From Isoetes taiwanensis (lineage: Eukaryota; Streptophyta; Lycopodiopsida; Isoetales; Isoetaceae), in contig JAJEKV010000395.1 in the NCBI GenBank assembly GCA_021234155.1, forward strand, positions 1 through 64,000: a stretch of 64,000 nucleotides of DNA, given 5' to 3'. Each line of letters starts with the position of its first letter. Position 1 is the stretch's first letter. The notes beneath the pieces were generated by a model. The model had not been told where the DNA came from and made no database searches. It saw nothing but the letters and a program-made list of their open reading frames with translations. Positions 34,440 to 44,364 of this stretch are shown here, one piece after another. Both the position numbers and the translations under genes were made by a program.

Positions 34440-34740
34440 TTTATATAGTGCTTCATAGATTGCGCCATCATGCTCTTTTTCTTATATCTGTCATTTCTAA
34501 TTTCAAACATTACACTTTTTTCTTATTTCTATCATTTCTAAATTTAAACATTACACTTATATTTTGGAATTTATATGCTTCATAATTTGTGGTATCATGC
34601 TCCTTATCTTGTTTCTAGGAGCAAGTCCCTTCTTCAATGAATATGCACGGTTGGAGGAACTTGCACCCAGTTGATAGCCAGTGGGTTTTGAATGGTAGAG
34701 GTCACCCCAACCCAAGACCTTACCACTAGGCCACCACATG
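34440..34740 (-). repeat. tRNA-like SINE cassette S1 (minus)
   Basis: On the minus strand the unit begins GTGGCCTAGTGGTAAGGTCT (A box, about 34720-34740), then GTTGGGGTGACC, a decayed B box (TTCAAAACC), then AACCGTGCATATTCATTGA and a tail region ending with repeated AAATGTTTGAA-type sequence. It matches S2 (38501) and S3 (45241). In all three, the cassette follows the 3' flank of the endonuclease repeat. Confidence 0.75.
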
Positions 34741-34744
34741 CGAA

Positions 34745-34995
34745 TGGAACATTGTATAAATTATGATAAAGAATGTATAGAAACATTTTGTGCTATGTTT
34801 ATATGTGGAGGCTAGAGTTGTTTCAATCCATAGGAGAAAGTACTGATACCTTCATACTAATTAGGCTAAGCCCATTTGGCATTCTTGAGACATTGTGGTC
34901 TTCTTCAAGGGAGTCTGTGGTTGCTCCAGTAGCGGTGTTCGATGTCACGCAATGCGGGCATGAACTCTATCTACATGTGGTCGAGGAGTGACAAG
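34745..34995 (-). mobile_element. 3' end of Helentron-type endonuclease repeat (minus)
   Basis: Minus strand: LSLLDHM, a stop, then EFMPALRDIEHRYWSN, the C-terminal SDH-containing end of the endonuclease seen at 45025-45112. It is followed by the same non-coding flank (CACAATGTCTCAAGAATGCC ... GAATTGAAACAAC-type) leading to cassette S1. The catalytic SDH reads SNH here. Confidence 0.7.
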
Positions 34996-35009
34996 TAGTC
35001 AAAATTCAT

Positions 35010-35822
35010 ATTTGCTATATCAAGCAGCCTCTATTCATTGAGCTCATGAAAATGTATCACAAGCTTCTCCATAGTATCGTATTGTTTTTCTAACAAACAG
35101 TTGCCATATAATAGCACCTCATGCTGCATCAATGTCGGCGTTCTGAGGTCTAAGGCCCTCTGCTTAATGTCATGACGACCGGTATATCAAAATCGCACCT
35201 TCAAAAAAACTTTGCCCTCCAAAATCTCGTTCATAAGTTGGAGGATCTCCACATTATTCATGCCATGAAGGTACCTGAGGAATGTTTTGTTGAAAAAATC
35301 TTTTGATGGCTTATCAAGTAGTTCCCCATGATCATCTCCGCCACTACCGCCGCCCACTTGTTTACAACTTCCATGAACTTAGACAGTGGCTCTTCGTTGT
35401 ATAAAAAGCTGCTTCTCGCCCTTAAGCTCCTTTACTTTTAATGTAGTGGTGGCTACTTCAACAAAATCTGAAAAAAAAGTTGGGGGATCGGATCGCATGA
35501 CCGCTTCAATAAATACAAGAAGGCATACCTTCCATGCTGAAGTTACTGCTATGCCTGTTGGCCCTTGTGGATGCCAAAGCCTTATGCTGATTTCGGAGTT
35601 GTTGAAGCTTTTGTACACAGTTTCAGCAATTATGTCGTTGCGCTGGATAGATAATTGAATGTACTCCCTGTTGGATAGGTTTCCATTGAGCACGTGTTCT
35701 TCTTCTGGCGTATACCTTGGCAAATTCCAGGCGTTGTTCGACACTATCCATGAGGGAACAAAGAATCTGAACAGCAAATGTGCTGTGGTTTCTTGAAATA
35801 ATATAGAATTTTTTGTTTTCAA
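35010..35822 (-). pseudogene. Decayed ORF of methyltransferase-associated element, part 1
   Basis: Minus frame 35822-35379 (147 codons) reads YTPEEEHVLNGNLSNREYIQ, then IRLWHPQGPTGIAVTSAWKV, then VMRSDPPTFFSDFVEVATTT. After a stop it continues in other frames: KFMEVVNKWAAVVAE, RYLHGMNNVEILQLMNEILE, LRTPTLMQHEVLLYGNCLLE. These look like true protein sequence with conserved aromatic and acidic positions, but the family is not identified with certainty. SDPPTF is reminiscent of the DPPY motif of amino-methyltransferases, which alone is weak. The segment runs directly into the endonuclease 3' end at 34995. Confidence 0.45.
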
Positions 35823-35899
35823 GGTCTTCAGGCCTCGATCAAGTGATTATCTTCCTTTGAGAGAATATCGTTTAGCATTTTAATACTTGGAAATCATAT

Positions 35900-36260
35900 A
35901 TGTAGATGAAAGCGCTTACTTTGTGATGGGATAAAATGGAATGGCATCCGTAGGAGTGAGAACCTCTGTAGGACATTCCTTGAAGCTCCTTATTAGCATT
36001 TGCACATGATCATTGGAGTGAACCCTGTGAGTCATAGTTGCTGGTGCCGTCTCACAGTCAAAGATACTCACTTTCGTGACCAGTTTACCATTGGATAAAC
36101 TTTCTTAAATTCTTCGAGCTTGGAGGCAGTCTGTTCTGCAAGCTTCTTTTCCTTAGCAAATTGAACTTCAATTCTTCTAGGATTCGAGTAGCAGAAGACC
36201 AAGTCAAAGCAGATGAAGTGGATGTTGGGACCCCAGATGAAGTTGAAGTAGAGGATATAG
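35900..36260 (-). pseudogene. Possible ParB-like segment of the same decayed ORF
   Basis: One minus frame reads VSIFDCETAPATMTHRVHSN and on through DHVQMLIRSFKECPTEVL. The pattern V/I-x-x-R-V-H-S-N-x-H-V-x-x-L-I-x-S-F resembles the N-terminal ParB/Spo0J fold (a conserved Arg, then helix and an LxxSF/I run). A preceding frame reads AKEKKLAEQTASKLEEFKKV (coiled coil). The assignment rests on one short stretch and is tentative. Confidence 0.3.
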
Positions 36261-36264
36261 AAGG

Positions 36265-37857
36265 CTAACTCCTATCTTCAATGTTTAATTTTTGCAGGTT
36301 AATCTTAAAAGTATGTGCATTTTTTGTTGCTGGTACTTCACTAGAATCCTTGGTAGGTGGAGGCATGAGTAATTTAGGAGCCGAAGGATCTACAACAACA
36401 GAAGAAATTGGGTTACCCGAGGTTATAAGAGTGAAAGACAATAGTGGTTCTTTTGGTGCAGATGCTTTGTCAACAATAGCCAGTGGCACACCCATCCTTT
36501 TTTTTTTTTGGCAACTGCACGCAACCAATTTGTATCCATGAGAGAAGATAGCTTATTGTCTTTAGTAGCCTTTATGGTACAGGAAGGAGGCTTCTTGTCT
36601 ACCGATAATCCCTTTCTGCACTTGCTGAAGCCCACGATGATGTCTTTGTTGCATTTGATGCTAGATAGGCTCAGGGAATCGTATGATGGCAGAATCCAAC
36701 CATACCCCTTTGCACTAGCTAGCACGCCCTTGCCACTAGCCGACTTGTTTTGCTTGCTTGCCATCATACGAGATATACTCTACGAATTGCAGTTGCTGCA
36801 TATCCTCCACGCTATAAATGATAGCATCCTACATGTTATTCTTTGTCGCTTCCCACATGACTACAATTATACTCATCTGTTCAAAACCTTTTGCGCCCTT
36901 TCATGTCCTCAGAAAGAGGCAGAAGTCCTTCCGGCAATCCCTTTTATATGTGGTCTTGCCTAGGCAATTTCCATGCACCACTTCTGGCTTCTGTCAGGAG
37001 TCACTATGTGCATTGGCTCCACGAAAGGTCCTCGAAAGACATCAAGTGCTACAATGAAATTATAAAAGTGGTTAGACACATCGCCATCGCGATCCTATTT
37101 ACTGAAGCTACTTAAACGGACATCTTTAATATAAGATGCCTCAAAGAAACACGGTCGCGATCTTTGAGAGAACTCCTTGACAAAATGGTCTCAACAATCG
37201 CTCTCGCGATCCGCGAGACAAGTATATGCTCTATTCTAATGCTATAAGTCTCTGTGAATCGCGGCCAGCGGTTCCCACAAGCAATCTAATCTAAAAACAC
37301 GATGTGAGGGAGAATGTGAAGATGCTTCCGTCCATCCTGACCAAAAGAGACATTCTCCATGACGTAAATGCTAGTGTGGTGGAGATGACAGGCGAGCACA
37401 TTTTCGCATCTTCATTCTTATCCGTGTGGAAGGAACACCACGAGGTGGCTATAGCGAAGAGGATTGCATTCTCAAAGTGCAACAACTGTATTGTAATAAA
37501 AGAGAAAATGGTTAAATGACCCATCTCATCGTGACCACGCAAGGTCATCGAGTTAATCTCATAGGCGTCGCGATCTGGAAGCCATACGAGATGGATAACA
37601 ACATGGTGGTAACCGTGGGAATCCATCTCACGACCCATAGTTATGGATTGCAAGTAGGGATCAAGCTGGATACCTCTTATTATGCACTTATTCAGATCAT
37701 TGTAAGTCATGGCGTAAGTGATGGAGTTGATATTTTCAGCTCGAGCAAGGGACAGAGCTCTATCAGTAGTAGATCCTGAATGCCGAGACATTGCAAATGA
37801 ATGCCTCCTACACTCAAGTGCGGTTATATTTATACCCATGAAATTATGAGAGAACAT
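36265..37857 (-). pseudogene. Decayed ORF of methyltransferase-associated element, N-terminal part
   Basis: Minus frames 37857-37291 (188 codons: RHSGSTTDRALSLARAENIN, CIIRGIQLDPYLQSITMGRE), 36767-36423 and 36528-36265 (KNAHTFKINLQKLNIEDRS at the end), with a bridging stretch near 37050 reading NFIVALDVFRGPFVEPMHIV. Together with 35010-36260 they suggest one long protein read on minus from about 37860 to 35010. Serine/lysine-rich linkers separate better preserved blocks. No family recognised for this part. Confidence 0.4.
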
Positions 37858-38068
37858 ACAGTATCATGCCATAATAATGGTGCATGTATGTACCATCAAT
37901 AATAGTGGTGGGTGGGCCACCAAATACTTGGGTGGCAATTAATAATTTTGATGGATACTGTGCTTTTTAGAAGTAGGGAGAAAATACTTCACCTTGACTA
38001 GATTAGCCGAGGTCAAAATTCTCAAAATCAACGTTATTCTCTCCAATTAATGAAATCATGCTTCATTC

Positions 38069-38335
38069 TGACTGATGGCCAATATATATAGGCACCATGG
38101 AGGAAACATGCAGCAATTCTGCAACGCTGTCGATGCTATTGCGAAGATTGCAACATCGCCCACCACAACAGGCACCAACAGTGCGACTAAAACCACCAGG
38201 ACCATCCCCATGGGATATTTCAACATAGATGCCCTACGACAAAGTAGCATCGTCGCGAACCTCCATGCCGCTCCAAATTCCTCGCTAGCAAGTCAAAGCC
38301 CTAGACTTACTTGAAAGAAGACCACAATGTCTCAA
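38069..38335 (+). mobile_element. Helentron-type endonuclease fragment E1
   Basis: The frame 38075-38314 reads MANIYRHHGGNMQQFCNAVD, then IPMGYFNIDALRQSS. It matches E2 (44498-45046) over its second half. MGYFNID corresponds to the GDFN motif of AP-type endonucleases, with Asp to Tyr. The frame then diverges; the 3' non-coding flank (CCACAATGTCTCAAGAATGC) continues to about 38420 as in E2. Confidence 0.7.
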
Positions 38336-38500
38336 GAATGCCCAATGGGCTTAGTCTAATTAGTATGAAGTTATCAATACTCACTCTTTCCTTCCTCAGT
38401 CCTATGAATTGAAACAACTCTAGCCTCCACATATAACCATAGCACAAAATGTTTCTCTATATTTTTTTATGAAAACTTATACACTGGTCCATCGCGATAG

Positions 38501-38720
38501 TGGCCTAGTGATACAATCTTGGGTTGGGGTGACCCCCACCAAGGTTCAAAACCCACTGGCTACCATTGGGTGCGAGATGTGGCTGGGTGCAAGTCCCTCG
38601 AACCGTGCATATTCATTGAGAGAAGGGACTTCTTAGAAACACGATAAAGAGCATGATACTATGAAGCAATATATAAATGTCAAAATATTAGCCAGAATAT
38701 AAGTGTACTATTTGAAATTA
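38501..38720 (+). repeat. tRNA-like SINE cassette S2
   Basis: A box TGGCCTAGTGATAC at 38501 and B box GGTTCAAAACC at 38543-38553, 42 bp apart as in tRNA-derived SINEs. This is followed by the shared body (ACCGTGCATATTCATTGAGA) and an AT-rich tail. Not a tRNA gene: no acceptor stem. Confidence 0.8.
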
Positions 38721-38799
38721 CAGAAATAAGAAAAGGATCATGATGCCAGAATATAAATGACAAAATAAAAGGCAAAACATAAGAGTAATATAATATTAG

Positions 38800-39890
38800 G
38801 TAGAAGATAAGTGCAATGTTTGATATTAGAACTAACAAAATAAAAAATATGCAAACACAACTTTTGGACATCAGAAGGCAACCCTCCGTGCGCAGCACCA
38901 TGTTTGGAATTAGAAATGGCAAAATGAAAAACATGCAAACACAACCTTTGGAGACCAGAAGGCAATCCTTCGTGCGCACCACCTTGTTTTCTTTGATTGA
39001 TAATGATATTTAGCTCTTTTCAATAAAAGAAAAGAAAAGAAATGTCTAATAAAAAGACAAATATATGCCAACGGTATAATAGAAATTGCCAATTCTCCAT
39101 ATATGAGGATAAGAATTAACATTTCTTTTCTTTGACGCGTGCCATGTTTCTTTCACATATCCCCATGTGTTTCTTTCGCATATGCCATGTTAATGTTCCA
39201 TTCCTTTGAAAATTAGTTGAAAGAGTGGTGGAGCGCCAAGAGTTGCCCCCACCATATATTAAGTGACTCTTCGGTCTTCCAACCTAGATGTAAATTATAT
39301 GTAGAACAACCATATATTAAGTGACTCTTCGGTCTTCCAACCTAGATGTAAATTATATGTAGAACAGAATGTTAAATAAAAGGAGCTTTTCCATGAAGGC
39401 GTGGTCAATAAAGTAATGCAAAGGAGGGCAAGATTTTCTAGGTATGCATTTAAACAATGAAAGGATTCTCTTCGACCAGTAACACATGGTTTCTTATCAT
39501 ATTTTATTTTTTCCGATCCATTGATAGAATGTCTTTGTTTTTATCTATTCATATTCATCGCATTGTCTTATTATATGGATGAAAATGGAGATCCCACGCT
39601 CTTTTATATCCTTGATATATCATGTTGGTGGGATTGTCTTCTCGAAAAATAAAAAGGTAAAAGGTATTTCGCATGCAACCCTTCCATTTTAGTTAACATG
39701 GAAACTCACAAAATTAATTTTCTCATTCTCTATTACCTTGGGGGCACTATGCATTATAGGGAGCCATTACAAGTTCATCTTAAGGTCTTGGACTCTGATG
39801 CACGAAAAAACTTGGGTTTTTCAAAATTGAGAAAAAACATTTTGTAAAACAGTCACATTCGGCAGCACACAATTTTGGACTTAATATCTA
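38800..39890 (-). repeat. Dispersed repeat R1, copy B (minus)
   Basis: Reverse complement of copy A at 24553-25475, with its 3' block (GCAAACACAAC.TTTGGA) tandemly duplicated, once near 38850 and once near 38935. It abuts cassette S2 on the left and the inverted-partner repeat on the right. Confidence 0.8.
39251..39366. repeat. Perfect 58-bp tandem duplication inside R1-B
   Basis: Units 39251-39308 and 39309-39366 appear identical base for base, while other R1 copies have one unit. This is the youngest rearrangement visible in the window. Confidence 0.9.
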
Positions 39891-40010
39891 GCATAATAAC
39901 AGGGTTTTTTTTTTTAAATTTTGTACACTTTTTCCAATGGTTTTACTATGATTTAGAGGTCGCATTGCGTGGTGTGTACTAATGCGTACATCTAGAGTGC
40001 GCACTAAATT
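39890..40010 (-). repeat. Dispersed repeat, inverted partner of 14060-14192
   Basis: The minus strand reads CTCTAGATGTACGCATTAGT and onwards to CCCTGTTATTATGCTA, followed by R1-B sequence. At the first locus it is not followed by R1, so the two are separate insertions or one has been truncated. Confidence 0.65.
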
Positions 40011-40611
40011 TTCATCTTTTAATTCCACTTTCCTGTGGTTTGACCTATGTTTCCATGACATCCAATTTCTTCCATGCCATTCCAACGGTTAAGATCAACC
40101 CTGTTACTTTTAATCTAAGGGCTTGTAATTTTTTTATTGTTATTTTTCCTCACATCTCAGAGATTACATGCACATGTCGAGCTGTTAATTTTAGGGTTTC
40201 TCTTATTTTCCTACGTTCTTTGCCCTAGTTTTCGCTTTTAGTGATTGTGGATGCAATCCAAGACCTCCTGAATTTTTAGCTTACGGTTTTTTTTATGAGA
40301 TGGGCGCTTTTGGATTCCCATCACGGGTTTCTTTTGCCCATCTTTGGTACAGCGGTAAAGTTAGAAGGCGATTGGCTAGAGCAAAAAGCGGGGGCTAGGG
40401 GACCCATTGGAATGAAAAACTTTCATTTCCCCTTTGCTTCTATGCAAGATGGATGATTGCATTGAAATGTCTTCCCTTGGATCGATGATGCGGCAATTTA
40501 GCCCTCCGGCGAGTTCTTCCTTGAGCTCGCATTTTGATTTGGGGCAATGGGTTTCAAGCCCGGAAGGACAGAGATGCTGATCGATCCGGAGCCGGATCGC
40601 GATTCTCGAGC

Positions 40612-41291
40612 ATGACGAGCATGCAAGAGTTGCATCGCGTTTAGCATGCATTGCATGCATTTGAACCTCTCATCCGGTTAGGGGATCGCTATTTCTTCCG
40701 CGAGCCTTGACTTCAAGAATCGAACAGAGCTTTCTCTTCGCTAGCCGGTGTTTCAGGTTATGTTCTATGCTCTCATGCAGAGGAGGGGCTTCCTCTTGCA
40801 TGGGTTGACTTTTCGTGGCATTTCCTATCATTCTTGTTTCTCTTCGGTAGGCCTTTCTGGCGTATCCCTTCTGGCGTTTCTTATGGTTCTCGGTTCTCTT
40901 CTACCTTGGCTGCGTTGACCTTTCTGGCGCATCCCTTCTGGCGTTTCCTATCTTTCGTATCTCTTCCTATCCTTCTGCGTCTAGCTTCTACCTCGGCATT
41001 CCTCCACTATGGGGCAATTCTTGAGCCTTCATCACCGGATCGGCGGAAGTTCTCTTCTTCGAGGCGTTGTTGTGTCATGCGGTAAATCTTCGAGAATGCA
41101 AGATCGATCAGGCGGATCAAGCGATTCTCGAAAAAAACGAGCATCAAGAGTTACATCGTTACCTGCATGCATTGCATGCATTTGAACCTCTCATCGGTTA
41201 GGGGATCGCTATTTCTTCACGCATTCGCCTTGACTTCTCATTCGCTTTCTCTTAGCCCAGTGATGCCAAAGGTTATGTTCTATGCTCTCCC
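40612..41291 (+). repeat. Tandem segmental duplication, period about 520 bp, with RY motifs
   Basis: About 170 bp at 40612-40780 recurs at 41122-41291. Each copy carries TGCATGCATTGCATGCA (40643 and 41164) followed by TTTGAACCTCTCATC and GGTTAGGGGATCGCTATTTC. The CATGCATG (RY) motif is bound by B3-domain regulators of seed and embryo genes in angiosperms. The pair lies 0.6-1.1 kb upstream of the J-domain pseudogene, so this may be its former promoter. Confidence 0.75.
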
Positions 41292-41798
41292 TCCTCCCTC
41301 CCTTAAGTATTTTGTTTTTATATGTTGTTGTTGGCGCGGCGCTTTAATCGACCCCGCTTTTCGAGGGTTTTTGTTCTTCTCTATTGTGTTTTTGGTCTTG
41401 GTCTTAGTGCAGGCGTTGCTGCGGCGTTGGTTTCTTTTTGAGCGTGGGTTTTGGGAAGTTTAGCGGCCCGTTGTCTAAAAAGTTTTTGGGGTTTAGGGCT
41501 TATCGCTAGGGTTTTTCCTCGAAACCCGAAAGTGAGGGTTTTAATCCGATAAAGCCCTAAGCGGTACACTAGCCAAACATCTATGATATATTTTTGTATT
41601 TTGGGGTCAGTGTGTTAAATTTGGATATTCCTGTATTTTTTGTTTTGGGGTAGCTTTGCGATATCGACTACCCACTCTACCATTGTAATTACACTGCTGG
41701 GATGAATAGAAAAGCCCCATCCATCGGGCGTTGTTGTGTCATGCGAGTCGCAGCTCGAGAATAAAAGATCCATTAAAGTTAGAGCGCAAAGGGGCGGC

Positions 41799-42680
41799 AT
41801 GTCTGTTTTAGATGATTATGCAGCTCTAGGTATGCCTCCGGCTGCATCTAGACGAGATATCAAAGCAGCCTACAGGCGATTGGCTCTCTAGGTACCAAAC
41901 TTACTCTGTATTTCATATCCACGCTTAAATTTGTTGTGCCTCTGTCTCATATTTAAGTATTCGATCAAATTTCAAGTATATTATATCTGAAAATGCTCTG
42001 TTTTGAAATGTTTCTTCAGTATCATCCGTTTCTCAGTATCCCTTTTAGTTGCACAATGCAGCAACAATATTCGGTCCATTCCACTGCCATATGTTCTATT
42101 CTATTCTATTCTATTGTTGTGAATCTTCTATTGCAATTTCATTTGGCTTCCATCAACATCACAAACCTTGTTTTTTCAATTCCATCTACAGAAGCTGGTT
42201 TCCAGTAGCTGCATTTTGTTGAGGCTGTGGCATTCTAGAAGTCTGCAGAATTCATGGGTTATGCGATCATGAAGTAAGCATTTGTTTGCATTGATTTTTT
42301 TATTTTCACCATGCATATGCTCTTCTTATCCAAGTTTCTCAGTATCCCTTTTAGCTGCACAATGCAGTAACATTAATCGGTCCATTCCACTGCCATATGT
42401 TCTGTTGTGAATCTTCTACTGCAATTTCATTTGGACTTCCGTCAACATTTGTCATATTCAAGCCATTATCTTATTATCTGAAAGCCTTGAGTTTTGTTTA
42501 GTGTTCTTGTCATATTTGCAAGCTTGTTTCTCCCATTCCTCATGTGCAATGCCATAGACAAATTAAAAGCTTTTTGTTTCTAGAAAAAATGAAAGAATAC
42601 TTTTAATTTCTCAATCAATCTCATGATGTAGGAAGCAAAAAAGAAAGCTGAGGAGGAAGAAAGTTTACACGCTCCTTGTT
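41799..42680 (+). pseudogene. J-domain (DnaJ/Hsp40) gene fragment, disrupted
   Basis: Exon 1 (41799-41891) reads MSVLDDYAALGMPPAASRRD and on through IKAAYRRLAL, then TAG directly before GTACCAAAC. This is helix I-II of a J domain, where RRLALQYHPD is expected; the stop is one base from CAG|GT, the usual Gln codon and donor. After a pyrimidine-rich tract ending TTTCTTCAG (42019) the next segment begins TATCATCCG (Tyr-His-Pro) but continues TTT instead of an Asp codon, destroying HPD. Later segments with acceptor-like AG reading EAGFQ.LHFVEA (about 42190) and EAKKKAEEEESLHAPC (42632-42680) may be further exons. J domains stimulate Hsp70 ATPase; without HPD this could not. Confidence 0.65.
42025..42450 (+). 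repeat. Local duplication and (TTCTA)n microsatellite in the J-domain locus
   Basis: TTTCTCAGTATCCCTTTTAG followed by TGCACAATGCAG occurs at about 42029 and 42338. The copies continue with GGTCCATTCCACTGCCATAT, and the first carries a (TTCTA)n tract at 42093-42115 that the second lacks. Period about 310 bp. Confidence 0.8.
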
Positions 42681-42689
42681 AGAAATCCA

Positions 42690-43380
42690 ATTCACCACAA
42701 GGTTGTAAAATAAGGAATACCTTTTGCTGGTTATATATACATGTGCTTCAACTTTCTCATTTTTAAAATCTTGTGTGCTAGTTTCATAGTTGGAGTTTTA
42801 AGATCTTATGTGCTAGTTTGTTAGTTGGGACCGGAAATCAAGAGTATATAGAAGAGAGCAACTCCACATGAATCCTCTTCTTAAAAATAGAAATCTAGCC
42901 TAGCAATAACCAAAGTGGTGAAAGTGATGTCATGTCCTTTATCCAGATATGTTCTTTATAAAGAATGTTAGATATTCCTTCCTCAGCATGACTCCATATT
43001 GTGCGAGACTCCATACGAAGAACTCCAAGTCCATACCAACATTTTTTATAGCATAGAATGTGGATTATAGAATTTATTTTTCATTGCAAATATCTTGCCA
43101 CATGACTAGATAAGAACATTATTTATAGCGTGGAATGTGGAATTATGACAAGTTGTTGATCCATGCAATCATCTTGGTATTTCGAACACAATAATAGCAC
43201 TTCAAATTATGATGGCTCATATGTGGCAATATGCGTATAGCCGAGTTTTATGTGCCTTAGGATATGGTCCAACCACCATCCTTTTTGATGCAATAGAAGA
43301 TCTTAAGAATGGTTATAGCACAAAATTTATGTTTTTATTATATGTCGATCTTTTTCTTAAAAAAATATGAATAATTTTTC
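42690..43380. other. Gene-free AT-rich spacer
   Basis: Only an AT-rich sequence with a short repeat (TATAGCATAGAATGTGGA at 43048 and TATAGCGTGGAATGTGGA at 43116). No gene. Confidence 0.45.
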
Positions 43381-43383
43381 CAA

Positions 43384-43795
43384 GGCCCCGAAGGGGCCAA
43401 AAAAATTTCATAACACAAACCATTAACCTTCACACTTATAATTAAATTTCCCTTAAAACCCTATTTGGTTTGGGTGCATATTCACGGGGGTGACGAGGGC
43501 CGAGAGCCCCTAAAATTATGTTTTACATGTACAAAATGAACACCATATAGTACATTACCTCAAATCTTATAGTATTTTGTAAATTTTCTTATACAGTATG
43601 GTAAATTTTGTATATGCATACCCCACAAACGAGGAACTTTATGTACGGTGTAGATCAAGGAATAAAGGGTGCATATGCCTATCCAACGGCGGCTCGATGC
43701 AGGAGGCACCCCTTAAGGTGAATATGCACCCAAACCAAAGGGGGTTTTCAGGGGGAATTTAATTATAAGTGTGAAGGTTAATGGTTTGTGTTAAT
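43384..43795. mobile_element. MITE-like element, family M1, with about 80-bp terminal inverted repeats
   Basis: Left arm about 43408-43486 and right arm about 43718-43795 are reverse complements with few mismatches: CACAAACCATTAACCTTCAC ... GGTTTGGGTGCATATTCAC. Outside the left arm lies the palindrome GGCCCC-GAA-GGGGCC (43384-43398). The same palindrome caps the right end of the copy at 12800-13220, so it is probably the true terminus, lost on the right here. Core about 230 bp, non-coding. No transposase relationship can be inferred. Confidence 0.8.
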
Positions 43796-44185
43796 AGTTA
43801 CAGGCCACTAGTTGTACATGTTTTCTAGATTGCAAGCAATATTCACCTTAATATGTACAACGCATAAGACGAACAAGAATGCAAGAGGTCAATTGAATTT
43901 TGCGTGGTGACAATAAGAATAATATTTGATTCATCAACTGACATTTGAAAGTATAATATGTATTTGTATGTATAATGTCATACATCTTGAGTATTTTAGT
44001 AGACAACAATTAGTAGTCAATAAGCAGCAATAAAAAAAAAATAAGACACCAAAATGAAAGAACCAATCAATAGACAGTAGGTGAGAAGAAGACAAAAATG
44101 AGATCGCAGAACTGATAATGATTTCCCATTGCACTGCTTCAATCGTCGAAGGTGTCAATGCAGCTTCGATGTATAGAAACACAGC
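43795..44185 (-). repeat. Dispersed repeat R2, copy B (minus)
   Basis: Reverse complement of 24080-24560. The minus frame reads YIEAALTPSTIEAVQWEII. It joins directly to a plus-strand fragment of the endonuclease 3' end at 44190-44290, which looks like a rearrangement junction. Confidence 0.65.
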
Positions 44186-44364
44186 TCCTTGTCATTCCTC
44201 GGCCACATGTAGATAGACTTCATGTCTGCATTGCTTGACATCGAACATGCTATTGGAGCGACTACAAACTCCCTTGAAGAAGACCACAATGTCTCAAGAA
44301 TGCCAAATGGGCTTAGCTTGAAGTTATCAGTACCTTCTCTTTCCTTCCTCAGTTCTATGAATTG

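Noticed and set aside
41889-41891. Stop repaired by RNA editing (J-domain locus)
   Set aside because: U-to-C editing is known for organelle transcripts of some plants, but this is a nuclear-type locus and HPD is also lost, so decay is simpler.
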